From Burkholderia sp. BCC0506 (GTDB taxonomy: Bacteria; Pseudomonadota; Gammaproteobacteria; Burkholderiales; Burkholderiaceae): a DNA stretch of 64,000 bases. The notes below the pieces were generated by a model. It was not told the origin of the DNA. It did no database searches and saw nothing but the letters and a program-made list of their open reading frames with translations. The stretch covers positions 310,001 to 374,000 of the forward strand of contig NZ_CADFEN010000006.1 of assembly GCF_902833145.1 (NCBI RefSeq), written 5' to 3'. Of this stretch, positions 15,097 to 24,753 are shown piece by piece (the stretch's first letter is position 1; every line of letters starts with the position of its first letter). The translations under genes were made by a program, and so were the position numbers.

Positions 15097-17028
15097 TCAA
15101 TTGAACAGGCCGAGCACGGTCTGGAACAGCGTCGACGCCGTCTGGATCACCTTCGCGTTCGCCTGGTAGAGCTGCTGGTACTGCATCAGGTTGGCCGCTT
15201 CCTCGTTCTGGTTCACGCCCGACACCGACTGCTGCGCCTGCGTGATCTGGCCGACCAGCGCGGTCTGCGCGGCGCTCGACGACTTCAGCTGGCTCGCCGT
15301 GTTGCCGATGCCGTTCACGTAGTTCGCGTACGCGCCCGTCAGCGTGGTCGAGCCGTTGCCGAACGCCTTCGAGTTGACGAGCTTCGCCAGCGCGAGCGCG
15401 TTGCTGCCGTCGTTGGTGCCGCCCGTGTTCGGCGCGACCTTGAACGTGTCGCCCACCGCCGGCGTGCCCGACACCGTGACCGTGACGCCGGCCGTCAGCG
15501 TGATCGGCGAGCCGGACTGGTACGGCTGCGCGGCGCTGGTCGTCGGCGGCACGGCCGTGTTGTCGGTGACCGTGTAGGTCGGCGCGGCCGAGGTGCCGCC
15601 CATCGTGATCGTGTAGTCGTGCGGGTTGGCCGCGGCCGTCGCGCTCGTGACCGACAGCCCGCCGATCGTGCCGCTGCCCGTATTCGTCGTCGTGGCCGAC
15701 GGCACGTACGGCGCGGCCGCCGCGATCGCGGCGCCGTTCGACGTCGCGAGGCCGAAGCCGTTCAGCGCGCCGCGCGTCGGCTGCACGGTGAACTGGTCGC
15801 CGGGGTTGATCGTGCCGGACGAGAACGAGAAGTTCAGCCCGCCGATCGATGCCGGCATCGACGTCGACGTGCCGACCACCGTGCCGGTCGCGCGATCGGT
15901 CAGCGTGTAGTTCGTGCCGTCGTACGCGAGCGTGTAGTCACTCGTGGTCGGCTGCGACGCGTTCGCGAACGACACGGACAGCACCGCGTTGCCGGTATTG
16001 CCCTGGTTCGCGTAGGTGATCGGCGCGCCGGTCGAAAACAGGTTGCCGCCGACCTTGCCCGACAGGTCGATGCCGAGCGCGTTCTGCGCGTTGACCTGCG
16101 CGGCGAAGCTGGTCGCGATCGCGCCGAGCTGCGCTTCGGCCGGGTCGAGCGTCTGGCTGCGGAACGCGAGCAGGCCGCCGAGCGTGCCGCCCGACAGCGA
16201 CGCGTCGGACAGGAACTGGTTCGGCCCCTGCGGATTCGCGCCGGCGATGCCCTGCGACACGACGGTCAGCTCGCTCGGGTCGGACGGCGACGTGACGGTC
16301 GCGAGCTGGTAGCTCTTGTCCGCGACGACGAGCGGCGTGCCGCCCGACATGAACACGCTGTAGCCGTCGCTGTTGCGCACGACCTGCACGCCCGCGAGAT
16401 TCGACAGGTTCGACACCGCGAGGTCGCGCTGGTCCATCAGCTGGTTCGGCGGCTGGCCCTGGCTGCTCGCCGCCGCGATCTGCTGGTTCAGCTGCGCGAT
16501 CTGCGCGGTGTACGCGTTGATCTGCGTGACCGTGCTCGTGAGCTGCGTGTTCACGCTCTGGCGCAGCGCGTCGTACTGCTGGCCGGCCGCCGTGATCTGG
16601 TTCGCGAGCGTCTGCGCGTTGCTCATCGCGGTCTGCCGCACCGACGAGTCGGATGCGCTGTTCGCGACGTTCTGCATGCCGGTGAAGAAATTCGTGATCG
16701 CGGTCGAGATGCCGGCCGTCGGGCTGCCGATGTAGTTGTTCAGCTGCGTGACGAGCGAGTACCACGTCGACAGCGCGCCGCCCTGCGTCTGCGCGCCGTT
16801 CAGCTGGTCGCTCAGGTACTGGCTGTACTGCCGCTGCACGGTGACGGTGTTCACGCCCTGGGGCATGTAGCCGCTGCTGGTGTACTGCCCGCTTGCCTCG
16901 GCATAGACGGGGCGTTCGACCGAATAGCCCGGTGTCGCGGCGTTGCTGATGTTCTGGCCGGTCGTCGTGAGGCCCCAGAGCGCGGCATTCAGGCCGCTGA
17001 CGCCGAGGTTCATGAGTGTGTTGGACAT
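15097..17028 (-). CDS. flgK: Flagellar hook-associated protein 1 (HAP1)
   Basis: 643 residues. N-terminal SGLNAALWGLTTTGQNISNAATPGY is the rod/hook-family D0 signature and the C-terminus EEAANLMQYQQLYQANAKV...TLFQTVLGLF is the matching D0 helix. It caps the hook and joins it to the filament together with FlgL. Two related internal modules, about residues 343-417 and 449-533, explain the size (enteric FlgK is about 550). The second one matches the FlgL module closely, also at DNA level. A strong sigma28 promoter lies at 17084-17110, so flgKL is a late-class operon. flgL follows with 17 bp between genes. Confidence 0.95.
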   Translation of the reverse strand: MSNTLMNLGVSGLNAALWGLTTTGQNISNAATPGYSVERPVYAEASGQYTSSGYMPQGVNTVTVQRQYSQYLSDQLNGAQTQGGALSTWYSLVTQLNNYIGSPTAGISTAITNFFTGMQNVANSASDSSVRQTAMSNAQTLANQITAAGQQYDALRQSVNTQLTSTVTQINAYTAQIAQLNQQIAAASSQGQPPNQLMDQRDLAVSNLSNLAGVQVVRNSDGYSVFMSGGTPLVVADKSYQLATVTSPSDPSELTVVSQGIAGANPQGPNQFLSDASLSGGTLGGLLAFRSQTLDPAEAQLGAIATSFAAQVNAQNALGIDLSGKVGGNLFSTGAPITYANQGNTGNAVLSVSFANASQPTTSDYTLAYDGTNYTLTDRATGTVVGTSTSMPASIGGLNFSFSSGTINPGDQFTVQPTRGALNGFGLATSNGAAIAAAAPYVPSATTTNTGSGTIGGLSVTSATAAANPHDYTITMGGTSAAPTYTVTDNTAVPPTTSAAQPYQSGSPITLTAGVTVTVSGTPAVGDTFKVAPNTGGTNDGSNALALAKLVNSKAFGNGSTTLTGAYANYVNGIGNTASQLKSSSAAQTALVGQITQAQQSVSGVNQNEEAANLMQYQQLYQANAKVIQTASTLFQTVLGLFN

Positions 17029-17083
17029 GCGCGATCCTGATGAGCCGGCCGCGCTGCGGCCGCCGGGTTGCGTGACTCCCGGT

Positions 17084-17110
17084 ATAACGGCCGCGGATCG
17101 AAAAAATTGA
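17084..17110 (-). promoter_or_regulatory. Sigma28 (FliA) promoter of flgKL
   Basis: Minus strand TCAA (17110-17107), 15 bp spacer, GCCGTTAT (17091-17084). This fits TAAA-N15-GCCGATAA with one -35 and two -10 deviations. It lies 56 bp upstream of the flgK ATG. Confidence 0.8.
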
Positions 17111-17223
17111 GGAAAAAATGCACGCGCGGCGCACGGGCGTGCGTCGCCGGCCGAAGCGGGCGGCGGGCGCGCCGGCGCCGCTGCGCGGGGTGGCCCCGCG
17201 AGGGCCGGCCACCCTGGGGCGCG

Positions 17224-17979
17224 TCAGGCCCGCGCGAGCGAGCGGCGCTTCATTTCGAGCTGCGTGATCAGCCGCTGCAGCGTGTTCTCCGCGCTGCCCG
17301 GCAGCGACATGAAGCGAAAGCCGAGCTGGTAGCGCCGCGACCCGTTCGGCATCTGCGTCGAACGCTGCGACACGAGCTGCAGGTCGAGCGACAGCTTGCC
17401 GTGGCCCGTCAGCTCGAGCTCGACGTCCGGCAGCAGCGTGCCGACCTCGAGCGCCTCGACGCGCTCGTCGTCCGTGCGCAGCCCCACGCCACCGAGCGAC
17501 AGGTTGTGCACCTCGAACAGGAAGCCTTCGCCGTCCGGCAGCTTGCCGCGGCACAGGAACGGATCGACGATCGGCGCATCGACGCGGAAATATTCGCGGC
17601 GCTGGATGCACACGAGCACGTCGGGAAAATCGGCGACGAACGCGGGCAGCCCCTCGTAGCGCGTCTCGCGCGGCGTACCCGTGGCGAATTCGACGCGCAC
17701 GCCCTCCGGCGAGGCCGCGAACGTGCAGTGCGACGCGCCGAGGATGCCCGCGTTCTGCTCGGACAGCGCGCCCCAGTCGAACGTGAACGTGCGCGCGCCG
17801 ACGTCGACCTCGAGCAGACGCGTGACGAGCTGGCCGCCCGGGTACTGGACGGTCAGGAAATCGCCGCGATTCACCAGGTTGCGCAGCTGCACGCCGATTT
17901 CCAGCGGATTGCGGCGGGCATAGTCGGGCCCGGAGTGGCCTGCATCCAGGCTGGGGTCCGTCGACGTTTCGATATTCAT
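17224..17979 (-). CDS. ycgR: c-di-GMP-dependent flagellar brake protein, PilZ domain
   Basis: 251 residues. The N-terminal YcgR domain (residues about 20-120) is followed by a PilZ domain with the c-di-GMP motif QRREYFR near residue 125 and the second motif NLSLGG near 165, both intact. On binding c-di-GMP, YcgR slows or biases the flagellar motor. The gene sits between flgJ and flgK in the same direction but has its own sigma28 promoter at 18073-18099, so it should be made with the filament genes. No partner or unusual domain is present. Confidence 0.9.
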   Translation of the reverse strand: MNIETSTDPSLDAGHSGPDYARRNPLEIGVQLRNLVNRGDFLTVQYPGGQLVTRLLEVDVGARTFTFDWGALSEQNAGILGASHCTFAASPEGVRVEFATGTPRETRYEGLPAFVADFPDVLVCIQRREYFRVDAPIVDPFLCRGKLPDGEGFLFEVHNLSLGGVGLRTDDERVEALEVGTLLPDVELELTGHGKLSLDLQLVSQRSTQMPNGSRRYQLGFRFMSLPGSAENTLQRLITQLEMKRRSLARA

Positions 17980-18072
17980 GGCTAGCCGGTCTTTCTTGTC
18001 ATGGGCGCCCGGGGCAACCGGTGCGCGATAAAACCGGGCCAGAACGGGGGCCCGGTCGCAGGTCTCTCACAC

Positions 18073-18099
18073 TTAGCGGCAGTGCTGACCGAAAGTTTA
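18073..18099 (-). promoter_or_regulatory. Sigma28 (FliA) promoter of ycgR
   Basis: Minus strand TAAA (18099-18096), 15 bp spacer, GCCGCTAA (18080-18073): a near-perfect FliA match with one -10 deviation. It is 93 bp upstream of the ycgR ATG and directly after the end of flgJ. Confidence 0.88.
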
Positions 18100-18200
18100 G
18101 ATCGAAACGGCGATTTATTTCGCGCAAACGTTGAAACCGCGCGCGGCGGGACGCCGGGCGCGGTCCAGAAAAGGGGGCGGACCGATGACGGGCGGGCCGG

Positions 18201-19181
18201 TCAGCCGATCTGCTGCATGATCGAAATCAGCTTCTTCGCGTAATTCGGGTCGGTGGCGTAGCCGGCCTTCTGCATCCCGTGCGCGAAGCCTTCGACGCTG
18301 CGGCTCGCGCTCAGCACGCCCGCATAGCGCGGGTTGTTCTTCAGCAGGTTCGCGTAATCGGTCATCGCGTGCTCGTACGAGTCGTACGCACGGAACTTCG
18401 CGACCACGCGGCGCGGCGTGCCGTTCACGTATTCGGTGGTCAGCGCGGACACGGTGCGGCCGGTCCAGCCCTTGTTCGCCTTGATGCCGAACACGTTGTA
18501 GCTGGTCGAGCCGTCCGCCGCGCGGATCTCGCGCTTGCCCCAGCCCGATTCGAGCGCGGCCTGGCCGACGATGAAACGCGCCGGGATGCCGGTCGTCGCG
18601 CTGGCCGCCTGCGCGGGCCCCGCGAGCCGGTCGACGAACGCGTCCGCGTCCTGCACGCCGCTCGCGCCCTTGACCGGCGGCGTCAGCGCGCTGCCGGCCG
18701 AATAGCCGCGCGCGCCGGCGAGCCCGCCGTTGTTCGCCGCGTTCGCGTAGGCCTTCGCCATCGCGTTCATCGCGGCGAGGCTGCCTTCGTTGCCGGCCGT
18801 GCCGAGGCCGCCGGCGCCCATGCCGCCCATGCCACCGGCCCCGACGTCGGCCGCCGTGTCGCCGCCCGCATTGCGCAGCAATTGCTTCATCAGCGCGTCG
18901 GCGACGCCGATCCCGCGCGTCGACATCTGCTGCGCGAGCTGCTGGTCGAGCATCGACGTGTACATCTTCGACGTATGCGAATCGAACAGCCCGCCGTCGG
19001 GCGACGCGTCGCGCATGCTCTTGAGCATCATCTGCGTGAACATCGCGTCGAACTGGCCGGCGACCGCCTTCGCGCCGGCCTGCGGCGACTGCTTCGCCTG
19101 CGCGCGCAGCGCATCGAAACCCTGCACGTCGAGCGCGAAGCGCTGCGTGAGGTCGTTTGCGTTGGGAAGGTTCGCCGCCAT
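18201..19181 (-). CDS. flgJ: Flagellar rod assembly protein / peptidoglycan hydrolase
   Basis: 326 residues with two parts. The N-terminal rod-cap domain (about 1-110) contains QFDAMFTQMMLKSMRDASP, the FlgJ_N signature. The C-terminal glucosaminidase domain (from about residue 190) contains FIVGQAALESGWG, whose Glu (about residue 212) is the expected catalytic acid, and SYNVFGIKA. It opens peptidoglycan locally so the rod can pass. The linker between them is low complexity, with Gly/Met repeats (GAGGMGGMGAGGLG). It starts directly after the flgI stop codon. End of the flgBCDEFGHIJ operon. Confidence 0.94.
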   Translation of the reverse strand: MAANLPNANDLTQRFALDVQGFDALRAQAKQSPQAGAKAVAGQFDAMFTQMMLKSMRDASPDGGLFDSHTSKMYTSMLDQQLAQQMSTRGIGVADALMKQLLRNAGGDTAADVGAGGMGGMGAGGLGTAGNEGSLAAMNAMAKAYANAANNGGLAGARGYSAGSALTPPVKGASGVQDADAFVDRLAGPAQAASATTGIPARFIVGQAALESGWGKREIRAADGSTSYNVFGIKANKGWTGRTVSALTTEYVNGTPRRVVAKFRAYDSYEHAMTDYANLLKNNPRYAGVLSASRSVEGFAHGMQKAGYATDPNYAKKLISIMQQIG

Positions 19182-20366
19182 TTAGATGATCTCCAGATCG
19201 GCGCGCAGCGCGCCGGCCGCCTTCATCGCCTGCAGGATCGACATCAGGTCCGCCGGCGTCGCGCCGAGCGTGTTCAGCGCCTTCACGACGTCGGCGAGGT
19301 TCGCGCCGGCCGTCACCATCTTCAGCGCGCCGTTGTCCTGCTTCAGCTGGATCTGCGACTGCTGCGCGACCACCGTCTGCCCGTTCGAGAACGGCCCCGG
19401 CTGCGACACCACCGGCTGCGTGTTGACGACCACCGACAGGTTGCCGTGCGCGACCGCGCAGCTCTGCAGCGTGACCATCTGGTTCATCACGATCGAGCCG
19501 GTGCGCGCGTTCAGGATCACCTTCGCCGCGGCCTTGTCCGGGCTCACGTCGAGGTTCTGCAGCCGCGCCATGAACGCGACCTGCTGCGCCGAATCGGCCG
19601 GCGCCGCGAGCTGGATCGTGCGGCCGTCGAGCGCCGTCGCGGTGCCCGGCCCGAAGCTCGAGTTGACCGCCGACACGATGCGCTGCGCGGTGCCGTAGTC
19701 CATGTCGTTCAGTTGCAGTTGCAGCACGCCGTTCATCTGCGCGATCGCGTTCGGCACCGAACGCTCGACGATCGCGCCGCCGGCGATCCGCCCGGCCGCG
19801 AGCTGGTTCACCTGCACGCGGCTGCCGTTCGCGCTCGCGCCCGCGCCGCCGACCGCCATGTTGCCCTGCGCGAGCGCGTACACCTGCCCGTCCGCGCCCT
19901 TCAGCGGCGTGAGCAGCAGCGTGCCGCCGCGCAGGCTCTTCGCGTTGCCGAGCGACGATACCGTCACGTCGAGCGCCTCGCCGGGCCGCGCGAACGGCGG
20001 CAGCGTGGCCGTCACCATCACGGCCGCGACGTTCTTCAACTGCATGTTGTTCAGCGACGACGGGCCGCCGTTGGCCGACCCGTTGTTGATCGAGATGCCG
20101 AGGTTCGCGAGCATGTTCGCGAGCGTCTGCGTCGTAAACGGCGTCTGCATCGTCTGGTCGCCCGTGCCGTCGAGGCCGACGACGAGGCCATAGCCGATCA
20201 GCGGGTTGTCGCGCACGCCCTGGATCTGCGCGAGATCCTTCAGGCGTTCGGCGTGCGCGGGCGCGGCGCCCGTCATGCACGCGGCGGCCACCGCCGCGAA
20301 TGCGACGACGAGCCGCGCGGCGGCCCGCGCACGGGCCGACAGGCGGCTGGACAGGGTCGTCTGCAT
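19182..20366 (-). CDS. flgI: Flagellar P-ring protein precursor
   Basis: 394 residues. The long signal peptide (to about AHAER at residue 40) precedes [29 protein letters not shown], the conserved FlgI start. Later family landmarks are seen: [28 protein letters not shown] and the C-terminal [26 protein letters not shown]. Exported by Sec and assembled around the rod in the peptidoglycan layer, with FlgA as chaperone (flgA is in this window). Starts 5 bp after the end of flgH. ATG 20366 follows TGACGACG with no strong ribosome site, so coupling to flgH translation is probable. Confidence 0.95.
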   Translation of the reverse strand: MQTTLSSRLSARARAAARLVVAFAAVAAACMTGAAPAHAERLKDLAQIQGVRDNPLIGYGLVVGLDGTGDQTMQTPFTTQTLANMLANLGISINNGSANGGPSSLNNMQLKNVAAVMVTATLPPFARPGEALDVTVSSLGNAKSLRGGTLLLTPLKGADGQVYALAQGNMAVGGAGASANGSRVQVNQLAAGRIAGGAIVERSVPNAIAQMNGVLQLQLNDMDYGTAQRIVSAVNSSFGPGTATALDGRTIQLAAPADSAQQVAFMARLQNLDVSPDKAAAKVILNARTGSIVMNQMVTLQSCAVAHGNLSVVVNTQPVVSQPGPFSNGQTVVAQQSQIQLKQDNGALKMVTAGANLADVVKALNTLGATPADLMSILQAMKAAGALRADLEII

Positions 20367-20371
20367 CGTCG

Positions 20372-21061
20372 TCACCACGGCGCGATGTTGAGGAAGAAGC
20401 GCTGCAGCCAGCCCATCGTCTCGGCTTCGTTGATGTAGCCCTTCGACGAGTATTCGATCTTCGCGTCGGCGACCTGCGTCGAATAGACGGAGTTCGCGCC
20501 CGAGATCGTGTTCGGGTTGACGACCCCCGAGAAGCGCACGAATTCGTTGCCCTGGTTGATCAGCATCTGCTTCTCGCCGCTGACCACGAGGTTGCCGTTC
20601 GGCAGCACGCTGGTGACGGTCACCGTGATCGTGCCGTTGAACGTGTTCGCCGCGCTCGCGCCGCCGGTGGCCGCGAACTTGTTCGCGCCGGTCGCCGACA
20701 GGTTCGCCTTCGCGAACAGCCCGCCGAGGAAGCCGGCCGTCGGCACGTTGAAGTCGGTGTTGCCCTGCCGGTTCGTGTTCGCGCCCGACGACTTGGTCGC
20801 GTTGATGTTCTCCGCGATCATGATCGTCAGGATGTCGCCGACGTTGCGCGGGCGCTGATCCTCGAACAGCGGCCGCCCCGCGAAGCCGGGGTTGTAGATC
20901 GAGCCGGGCGCCTGCATCGACATCGGCACCGGCGGCTGCGCCGTCATCGGCTGCTGGATGATCGGATCGCGCGGGATCTGCGCGCAACCGGCGAGCGCCG
21001 CCACCGCGACCGCGCACGCGGCGCGGACGGTGGCTGACGGGGGGAGGCGAACCTGCTTCAT
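20372..21061 (-). CDS. flgH: Flagellar L-ring lipoprotein
   Basis: 229 residues. Lipobox LAGC (Cys26) after a hydrophobic signal region. Hallmarks: [28 protein letters not shown], the central [21 protein letters not shown], and the C-terminal [20 protein letters not shown]. It forms the L-ring in the outer membrane that acts as the bushing for the rod. Typical length and a typical place between flgG and flgI. Confidence 0.95.
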   Translation of the reverse strand: MKQVRLPPSATVRAACAVAVAALAGCAQIPRDPIIQQPMTAQPPVPMSMQAPGSIYNPGFAGRPLFEDQRPRNVGDILTIMIAENINATKSSGANTNRQGNTDFNVPTAGFLGGLFAKANLSATGANKFAATGGASAANTFNGTITVTVTSVLPNGNLVVSGEKQMLINQGNEFVRFSGVVNPNTISGANSVYSTQVADAKIEYSSKGYINEAETMGWLQRFFLNIAPW

Positions 21062-21081
21062 GGCGACGACGGGACTTCCGG

Positions 21082-21870
21082 TTAGCTCTTCATCTGCGTG
21101 ACGGTCTGCAGCATCTGGTCGGACGTCGTCACGGCCTTGCTGTTGATCTCGTAGGCACGCTGCGTCTGGATCATGTTGACGAGTTCCTGCACGACGTTCA
21201 CGTTGGACGCCTCGACGTAGCCCTGGTTGAGCACGCCCGCGCCGTTCAGCCCCGGCTGCGACACGTTCGGCGCGCCCGACGACGTCGTTTCCGCGAACAG
21301 GTTCTCGCCCTTCGCCTCGAGGCCGGCCGGGTTGATGAAGGTCGCGATCTGCAGCGAGCCGATCTGCACCGCGTTGCTCGAGCCCGGCTGCGTGACCGAC
21401 ACGACGCCGTCCTTGCCGATCGTCAGCGACTGCGCGTTCTGCGGCACGGTGATCGCCGGCAGCACCTGGTAGCCGCTCGACGTGACGAGCTGGCCCTGCG
21501 CGTTGGTCTGGAACGAGCCGTCGCGCGTGTATGCGTTGGTGCCGTCCGGCATCAGCACCTGGAAGAAGCCCGCGCCGTTGATCGCGACGTCCTTCGAATT
21601 GCCGGTCTGCGTGAGGCCGCCCTGCGTGTACAGGCGCTCGGTCGCGACCTGCTGCACGCCGGTGCCGAGCTGCAGGCCCGACGGCAGTTCCGTCTGCTGC
21701 GTCGAGTTCGCGCCGGGCTGGCGGATGGTCTGGTACAGCAGATCCTCGAACACCGCGCGTGACGCCTTGAAGCCGTTCGTGCTGGTGTTCGCGAGGTTGT
21801 TCGAAATCACGTCCATCTGCGCCTGCTGCGCATTCATGCCGGTCGCGGCGATGTAGAGCGAACGATTCAC
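21082..21870 (-). CDS. flgG: Flagellar distal rod protein
   Basis: 262 residues, the usual size. N-terminal [19 protein letters not shown] then [19 protein letters not shown] is the rod-protein D0/D1 signature, and the C-terminal [20 protein letters not shown] is its partner helix. The Dc loop with [20 protein letters not shown] between about residues 46 and 66 is the FlgG-specific insertion that distinguishes it from FlgE. Forms the distal rod. Confidence 0.95.
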   Translation of the reverse strand: MNRSLYIAATGMNAQQAQMDVISNNLANTSTNGFKASRAVFEDLLYQTIRQPGANSTQQTELPSGLQLGTGVQQVATERLYTQGGLTQTGNSKDVAINGAGFFQVLMPDGTNAYTRDGSFQTNAQGQLVTSSGYQVLPAITVPQNAQSLTIGKDGVVSVTQPGSSNAVQIGSLQIATFINPAGLEAKGENLFAETTSSGAPNVSQPGLNGAGVLNQGYVEASNVNVVQELVNMIQTQRAYEINSKAVTTSDQMLQTVTQMKS

Positions 21871-21904
21871 TTGTCGATTCTCCTGCTTGGGCTGGCGCGG
21901 GCGC

Positions 21905-22663
21905 TCAGCTGAAGTTGAGCAGCTGGTTCGCCGTCTGCTCGTTCTGGTCGGCCGTCTGGATCAGCTTCGACTGCAGCTGGAACGCCCGTGCGTTGTCGAT
22001 CATCGCGACCATCGCGGTCACCGGGTTCACGTTGCTGCCTTCGAGCGAATTCGGCGTGACGACCACGTTCGGGTCGGCGTCGGCCGGGTTGCCGTCGGCG
22101 GTGCGGAACAACCCGTCATTGCCGCGCGTGAGCGTGCTCGGGTCGGGATTGACGAGCTTGATCTGGTCGACGATCGCGACCGCGGTGGGCGGGTCGCCCG
22201 GCATCAATGCGGACACCGTGCCGTCCTTGCCGATCGTCACTTCCGCGTTCGGCGGCACCGAGATCGGGCCGCCGTTGCCGATCACCGGCAGGTTGCTCGC
22301 GTTGACGAGCTGGCCGTTCTCGTCGACGTGCAGGTTGCCGGCGCGCGTGTACGCCTCGCCGCCGTCGGCCGTCTGCACCGACAGCCAGCCGGGCCCCTGC
22401 ACGGCGACGTCGAGCGGATTGCCGGTCCGCGTGATCGGACCCGGCGCGTAATCGGCGCCGGGCGTCGACGCGAGCACGTAGGTACGCGTCGTCGTCGGGT
22501 CGATCTTGCTGCCGTCGCCGAAATTCATCGGCACCGCGCGATACGTCGCGAGTTGCGCGCGAAAGCCGGTCGTCGATGCGTTCGCGAGGTTGTTCGCGAC
22601 CACCGCCTGCTGGTCGAGCGACTGCGACGCGCCCGTCATCGCCGTATAGATCAGTCGGTCCAT
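21905..22663 (-). CDS. flgF: Flagellar proximal rod protein FlgF
   Basis: 252 residues. N-terminal [20 protein letters not shown] and [19 protein letters not shown] form the rod-protein start, with FlgF-type acidic/Pro loop [19 protein letters not shown]. The C-terminus [18 protein letters not shown] is the matching D0 helix. Proximal rod subunit secreted through the flagellar T3SS. Co-directional between flgE and flgG. Confidence 0.93.
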   Translation of the reverse strand: MDRLIYTAMTGASQSLDQQAVVANNLANASTTGFRAQLATYRAVPMNFGDGSKIDPTTTRTYVLASTPGADYAPGPITRTGNPLDVAVQGPGWLSVQTADGGEAYTRAGNLHVDENGQLVNASNLPVIGNGGPISVPPNAEVTIGKDGTVSALMPGDPPTAVAIVDQIKLVNPDPSTLTRGNDGLFRTADGNPADADPNVVVTPNSLEGSNVNPVTAMVAMIDNARAFQLQSKLIQTADQNEQTANQLLNFS

Positions 22664-22682
22664 GGCTGCCGGTTATCCGCGC

Positions 22683-23924
22683 TTACAGGTTGATGAGCGT
22701 CTGGTCGACGGTCTGCTGCGTCTTGATCGTCTGCGCGTTCGCCTGGTAGTTGCGCTGCGCGGTGATCAGGTTGACGAGCTGCGACGTGAGGTCGACGTTC
22801 GAGTTCTCGAGCGCGCTGCCCTGCAGCGTGCCGTGGTTCGTGCTGCCCGGCGCGGAGATCTGCGGCACGCCCGACGCCGAGGATTCCGCATACTGGTTGC
22901 CGCCGAGGTTCACGAGCCCGTTCGGGTTGTTGAAGTTCGCGAGCGCGATCTGGCCGAGCACGGCGGTCTGGCCGTTCGAGTAGTTGCCGGTGAGCTTGCC
23001 GTCGGTGCCGATCGTGTAGGTCGTCAGCGTGCCGCTCGCGTAGCCGTCCTGCGCGAGGTTGTTCACGCCGTCCTTGCCGCCGTACTGCGTCGTGCCGGTC
23101 AGGTCGAGCGTGAGATTCTGCGGATTCGCGCCGCCCGTCGTGTTCGGGATCGAGAACGCGAACTGGCCGAGGCTCGTCGTCGGCAGGCCGGTCGAAGCCG
23201 ACGTCGTGCTCTGGATGGCGCCCGACGAATTGAACGTGATCTTGCCGAGATCGGTCGTCGTGCCGCCCTGCGGGCCCGCGTAGGCTTCCCACGTGCCGGC
23301 CGCCGATTTCACGAAGTACATGTTGACCGCCTGCGAGCCGCCGAGCGAGTCGTACACCTGGATCGACGTCGAATAGTTGTACGTCGTGGTGTCGGTCGGG
23401 TCGAACGGCGTCTTGGTCGGCACCGTGTCCTGCGAGTTCAGGTTGAACTGGCCGACGATCTTGGTCGTCGCGGTCGGCGCGATGTTGGTGGTCGGCGCCT
23501 GCAGCGGCACGGTCTGCGCGGTGTTGATCACGCCGCCCGCGTTGGCCGCGTAGCCCATCAGGTTACGGCCCTGCGCGTCGACGATGTAGCCGTTCTTGTC
23601 GCGCTGGAACGTGCCGTCGCGCGAGTACGTCGTCACGCCGTTGTTCGACATCTGGAAGAAGCCGTTGCCGTTGATCGCGACGTCGAGCGACGAGTTCGTC
23701 GTGTTGATCGTGCCCTGCCCGAAATTCTGCTGCACCGCGTTCAGCGTCGTGCCGATGCCGATCTGCGTGTTGACCGACGTCGCGACCGAGTTCGCGTACA
23801 TGTCGGCGAACTGCGCGGTGCTCGACTTGAAGCCGACCGTATTCGCGTTCGCGATGTTGTTGCCGATCACGTCGAGCGCGTTCGATGCGCCGGCGAGGCC
23901 GCTCAGACCCTGTTGATAACCCAT
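22683..23924 (-). CDS. flgE: Flagellar hook protein
   Basis: 413 residues. N-terminus MGYQQGLSGLAGASNALDV followed by IGNNIANANTVGFKSSTAQF is the hook D0 motif. The middle has D1/D2 beta-domains (PFDPTDTTTYNYSTSIQVYDSLGG is the FlgE central motif) and the C-terminus holds VDLTSQLVNLITAQRNYQANAQ. Polymerises into the hook, with length controlled by FliK (a fliK gene lies at the other end of the window). Confidence 0.95.
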   Translation of the reverse strand: MGYQQGLSGLAGASNALDVIGNNIANANTVGFKSSTAQFADMYANSVATSVNTQIGIGTTLNAVQQNFGQGTINTTNSSLDVAINGNGFFQMSNNGVTTYSRDGTFQRDKNGYIVDAQGRNLMGYAANAGGVINTAQTVPLQAPTTNIAPTATTKIVGQFNLNSQDTVPTKTPFDPTDTTTYNYSTSIQVYDSLGGSQAVNMYFVKSAAGTWEAYAGPQGGTTTDLGKITFNSSGAIQSTTSASTGLPTTSLGQFAFSIPNTTGGANPQNLTLDLTGTTQYGGKDGVNNLAQDGYASGTLTTYTIGTDGKLTGNYSNGQTAVLGQIALANFNNPNGLVNLGGNQYAESSASGVPQISAPGSTNHGTLQGSALENSNVDLTSQLVNLITAQRNYQANAQTIKTQQTVDQTLINL

Positions 23925-23951
23925 TTCGTTCTCCGTGACGAGACAGCTCGA

Positions 23952-24698
23952 TCAGTTGGTGGTGGTGTCGCCGGACGAGGACGACTTCGTGTTCGGGAAG
24001 ATCGACGCAACCTGGGTGAGCCCCACCGTCGTGCCGTTCGACAGCACGAGCCCCGCGGTGCCGTCCGCCTGCTTGATCACGCTCTGCACCTGCGCGGCCG
24101 CGAGCGTCGTGGCCGCCTGCGGCGTGCCGGCGCTGTTGGTGTACGACGCGCTGACCGTATACGTGCCGTCCGGCAGCGCGTTGCCGGCCGCGTCCGTCGG
24201 CGTCCAGTTGAACGGCACGGTGCCGGCCGACTGCGCGCCCGCGTTGATCGTGTTCACGACGGCGCCCGCCGCGTTCTTCACGGTGATCGTCAGGTTCGAC
24301 ACCGAACTCGCGAGCGACACGCCGAACGACGACGCCGCGCCGCTCTTCACCGCGACGCTGTTGCCCGGCGCGAGCACGTTGGTGCCGATCAGCAGCGCGG
24401 CCTGCGTCTGCTGGCCGGCCGCGAGCTGCGTCGACAGCGACGTGAGCGAGGTGTTCAGTTGCGCGATGCCGCTCACCGTGTTGATCTGCGCGAGCTGCGA
24501 CGTCATCTGCGAGCTGTCGACGGGGCTCGTCGGATCCTGGTTCTGCAACTGCGTGACGAGCAGCTTCAGGAACGTCGCCTGCAGGTCGCTCGCCGACGTG
24601 CCGTTGGTCGACGACACGTTGTTGGTGTTCATCGTGTCGGTCGGCAACGTCGACACGTTCGTGCCGTTGCTGCCGATCGTCGTGCTGGAGGAAGTCAT
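23952..24698 (-). CDS. flgD: Flagellar hook-cap scaffolding protein FlgD
   Basis: 248 residues. The N-terminal region holds the FlgD signature FLKLLVTQLQNQDPTSPVDS and QMTSQLAQINTVSGIAQLN. The C-terminal half is a beta-sandwich (FlgD_ig) with VPFNWTPTDAAGNALPDG and YTVSASYTN. The extreme N-terminus is Thr/Ser/Asn-rich. It caps the growing hook and is itself exported. Sits between flgC and flgE in the expected order. Confidence 0.93.
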   Translation of the reverse strand: MTSSSTTIGSNGTNVSTLPTDTMNTNNVSSTNGTSASDLQATFLKLLVTQLQNQDPTSPVDSSQMTSQLAQINTVSGIAQLNTSLTSLSTQLAAGQQTQAALLIGTNVLAPGNSVAVKSGAASSFGVSLASSVSNLTITVKNAAGAVVNTINAGAQSAGTVPFNWTPTDAAGNALPDGTYTVSASYTNSAGTPQAATTLAAAQVQSVIKQADGTAGLVLSNGTTVGLTQVASIFPNTKSSSSGDTTTN

Positions 24699-24753
24699 CC
24701 TGGTGGCCTTCTGTCGGAACTGTCGGTATCGGGTCGGGTCGGCGGCGCGCGGC

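Noticed and set aside
18115-20438. Reading frames of about 720 residues on both strands over flgJ-flgI
   Set aside because: Low-complexity Arg-rich translations in frames complementary to well-supported FlgJ and FlgI; artefacts of GC-rich codon bias.
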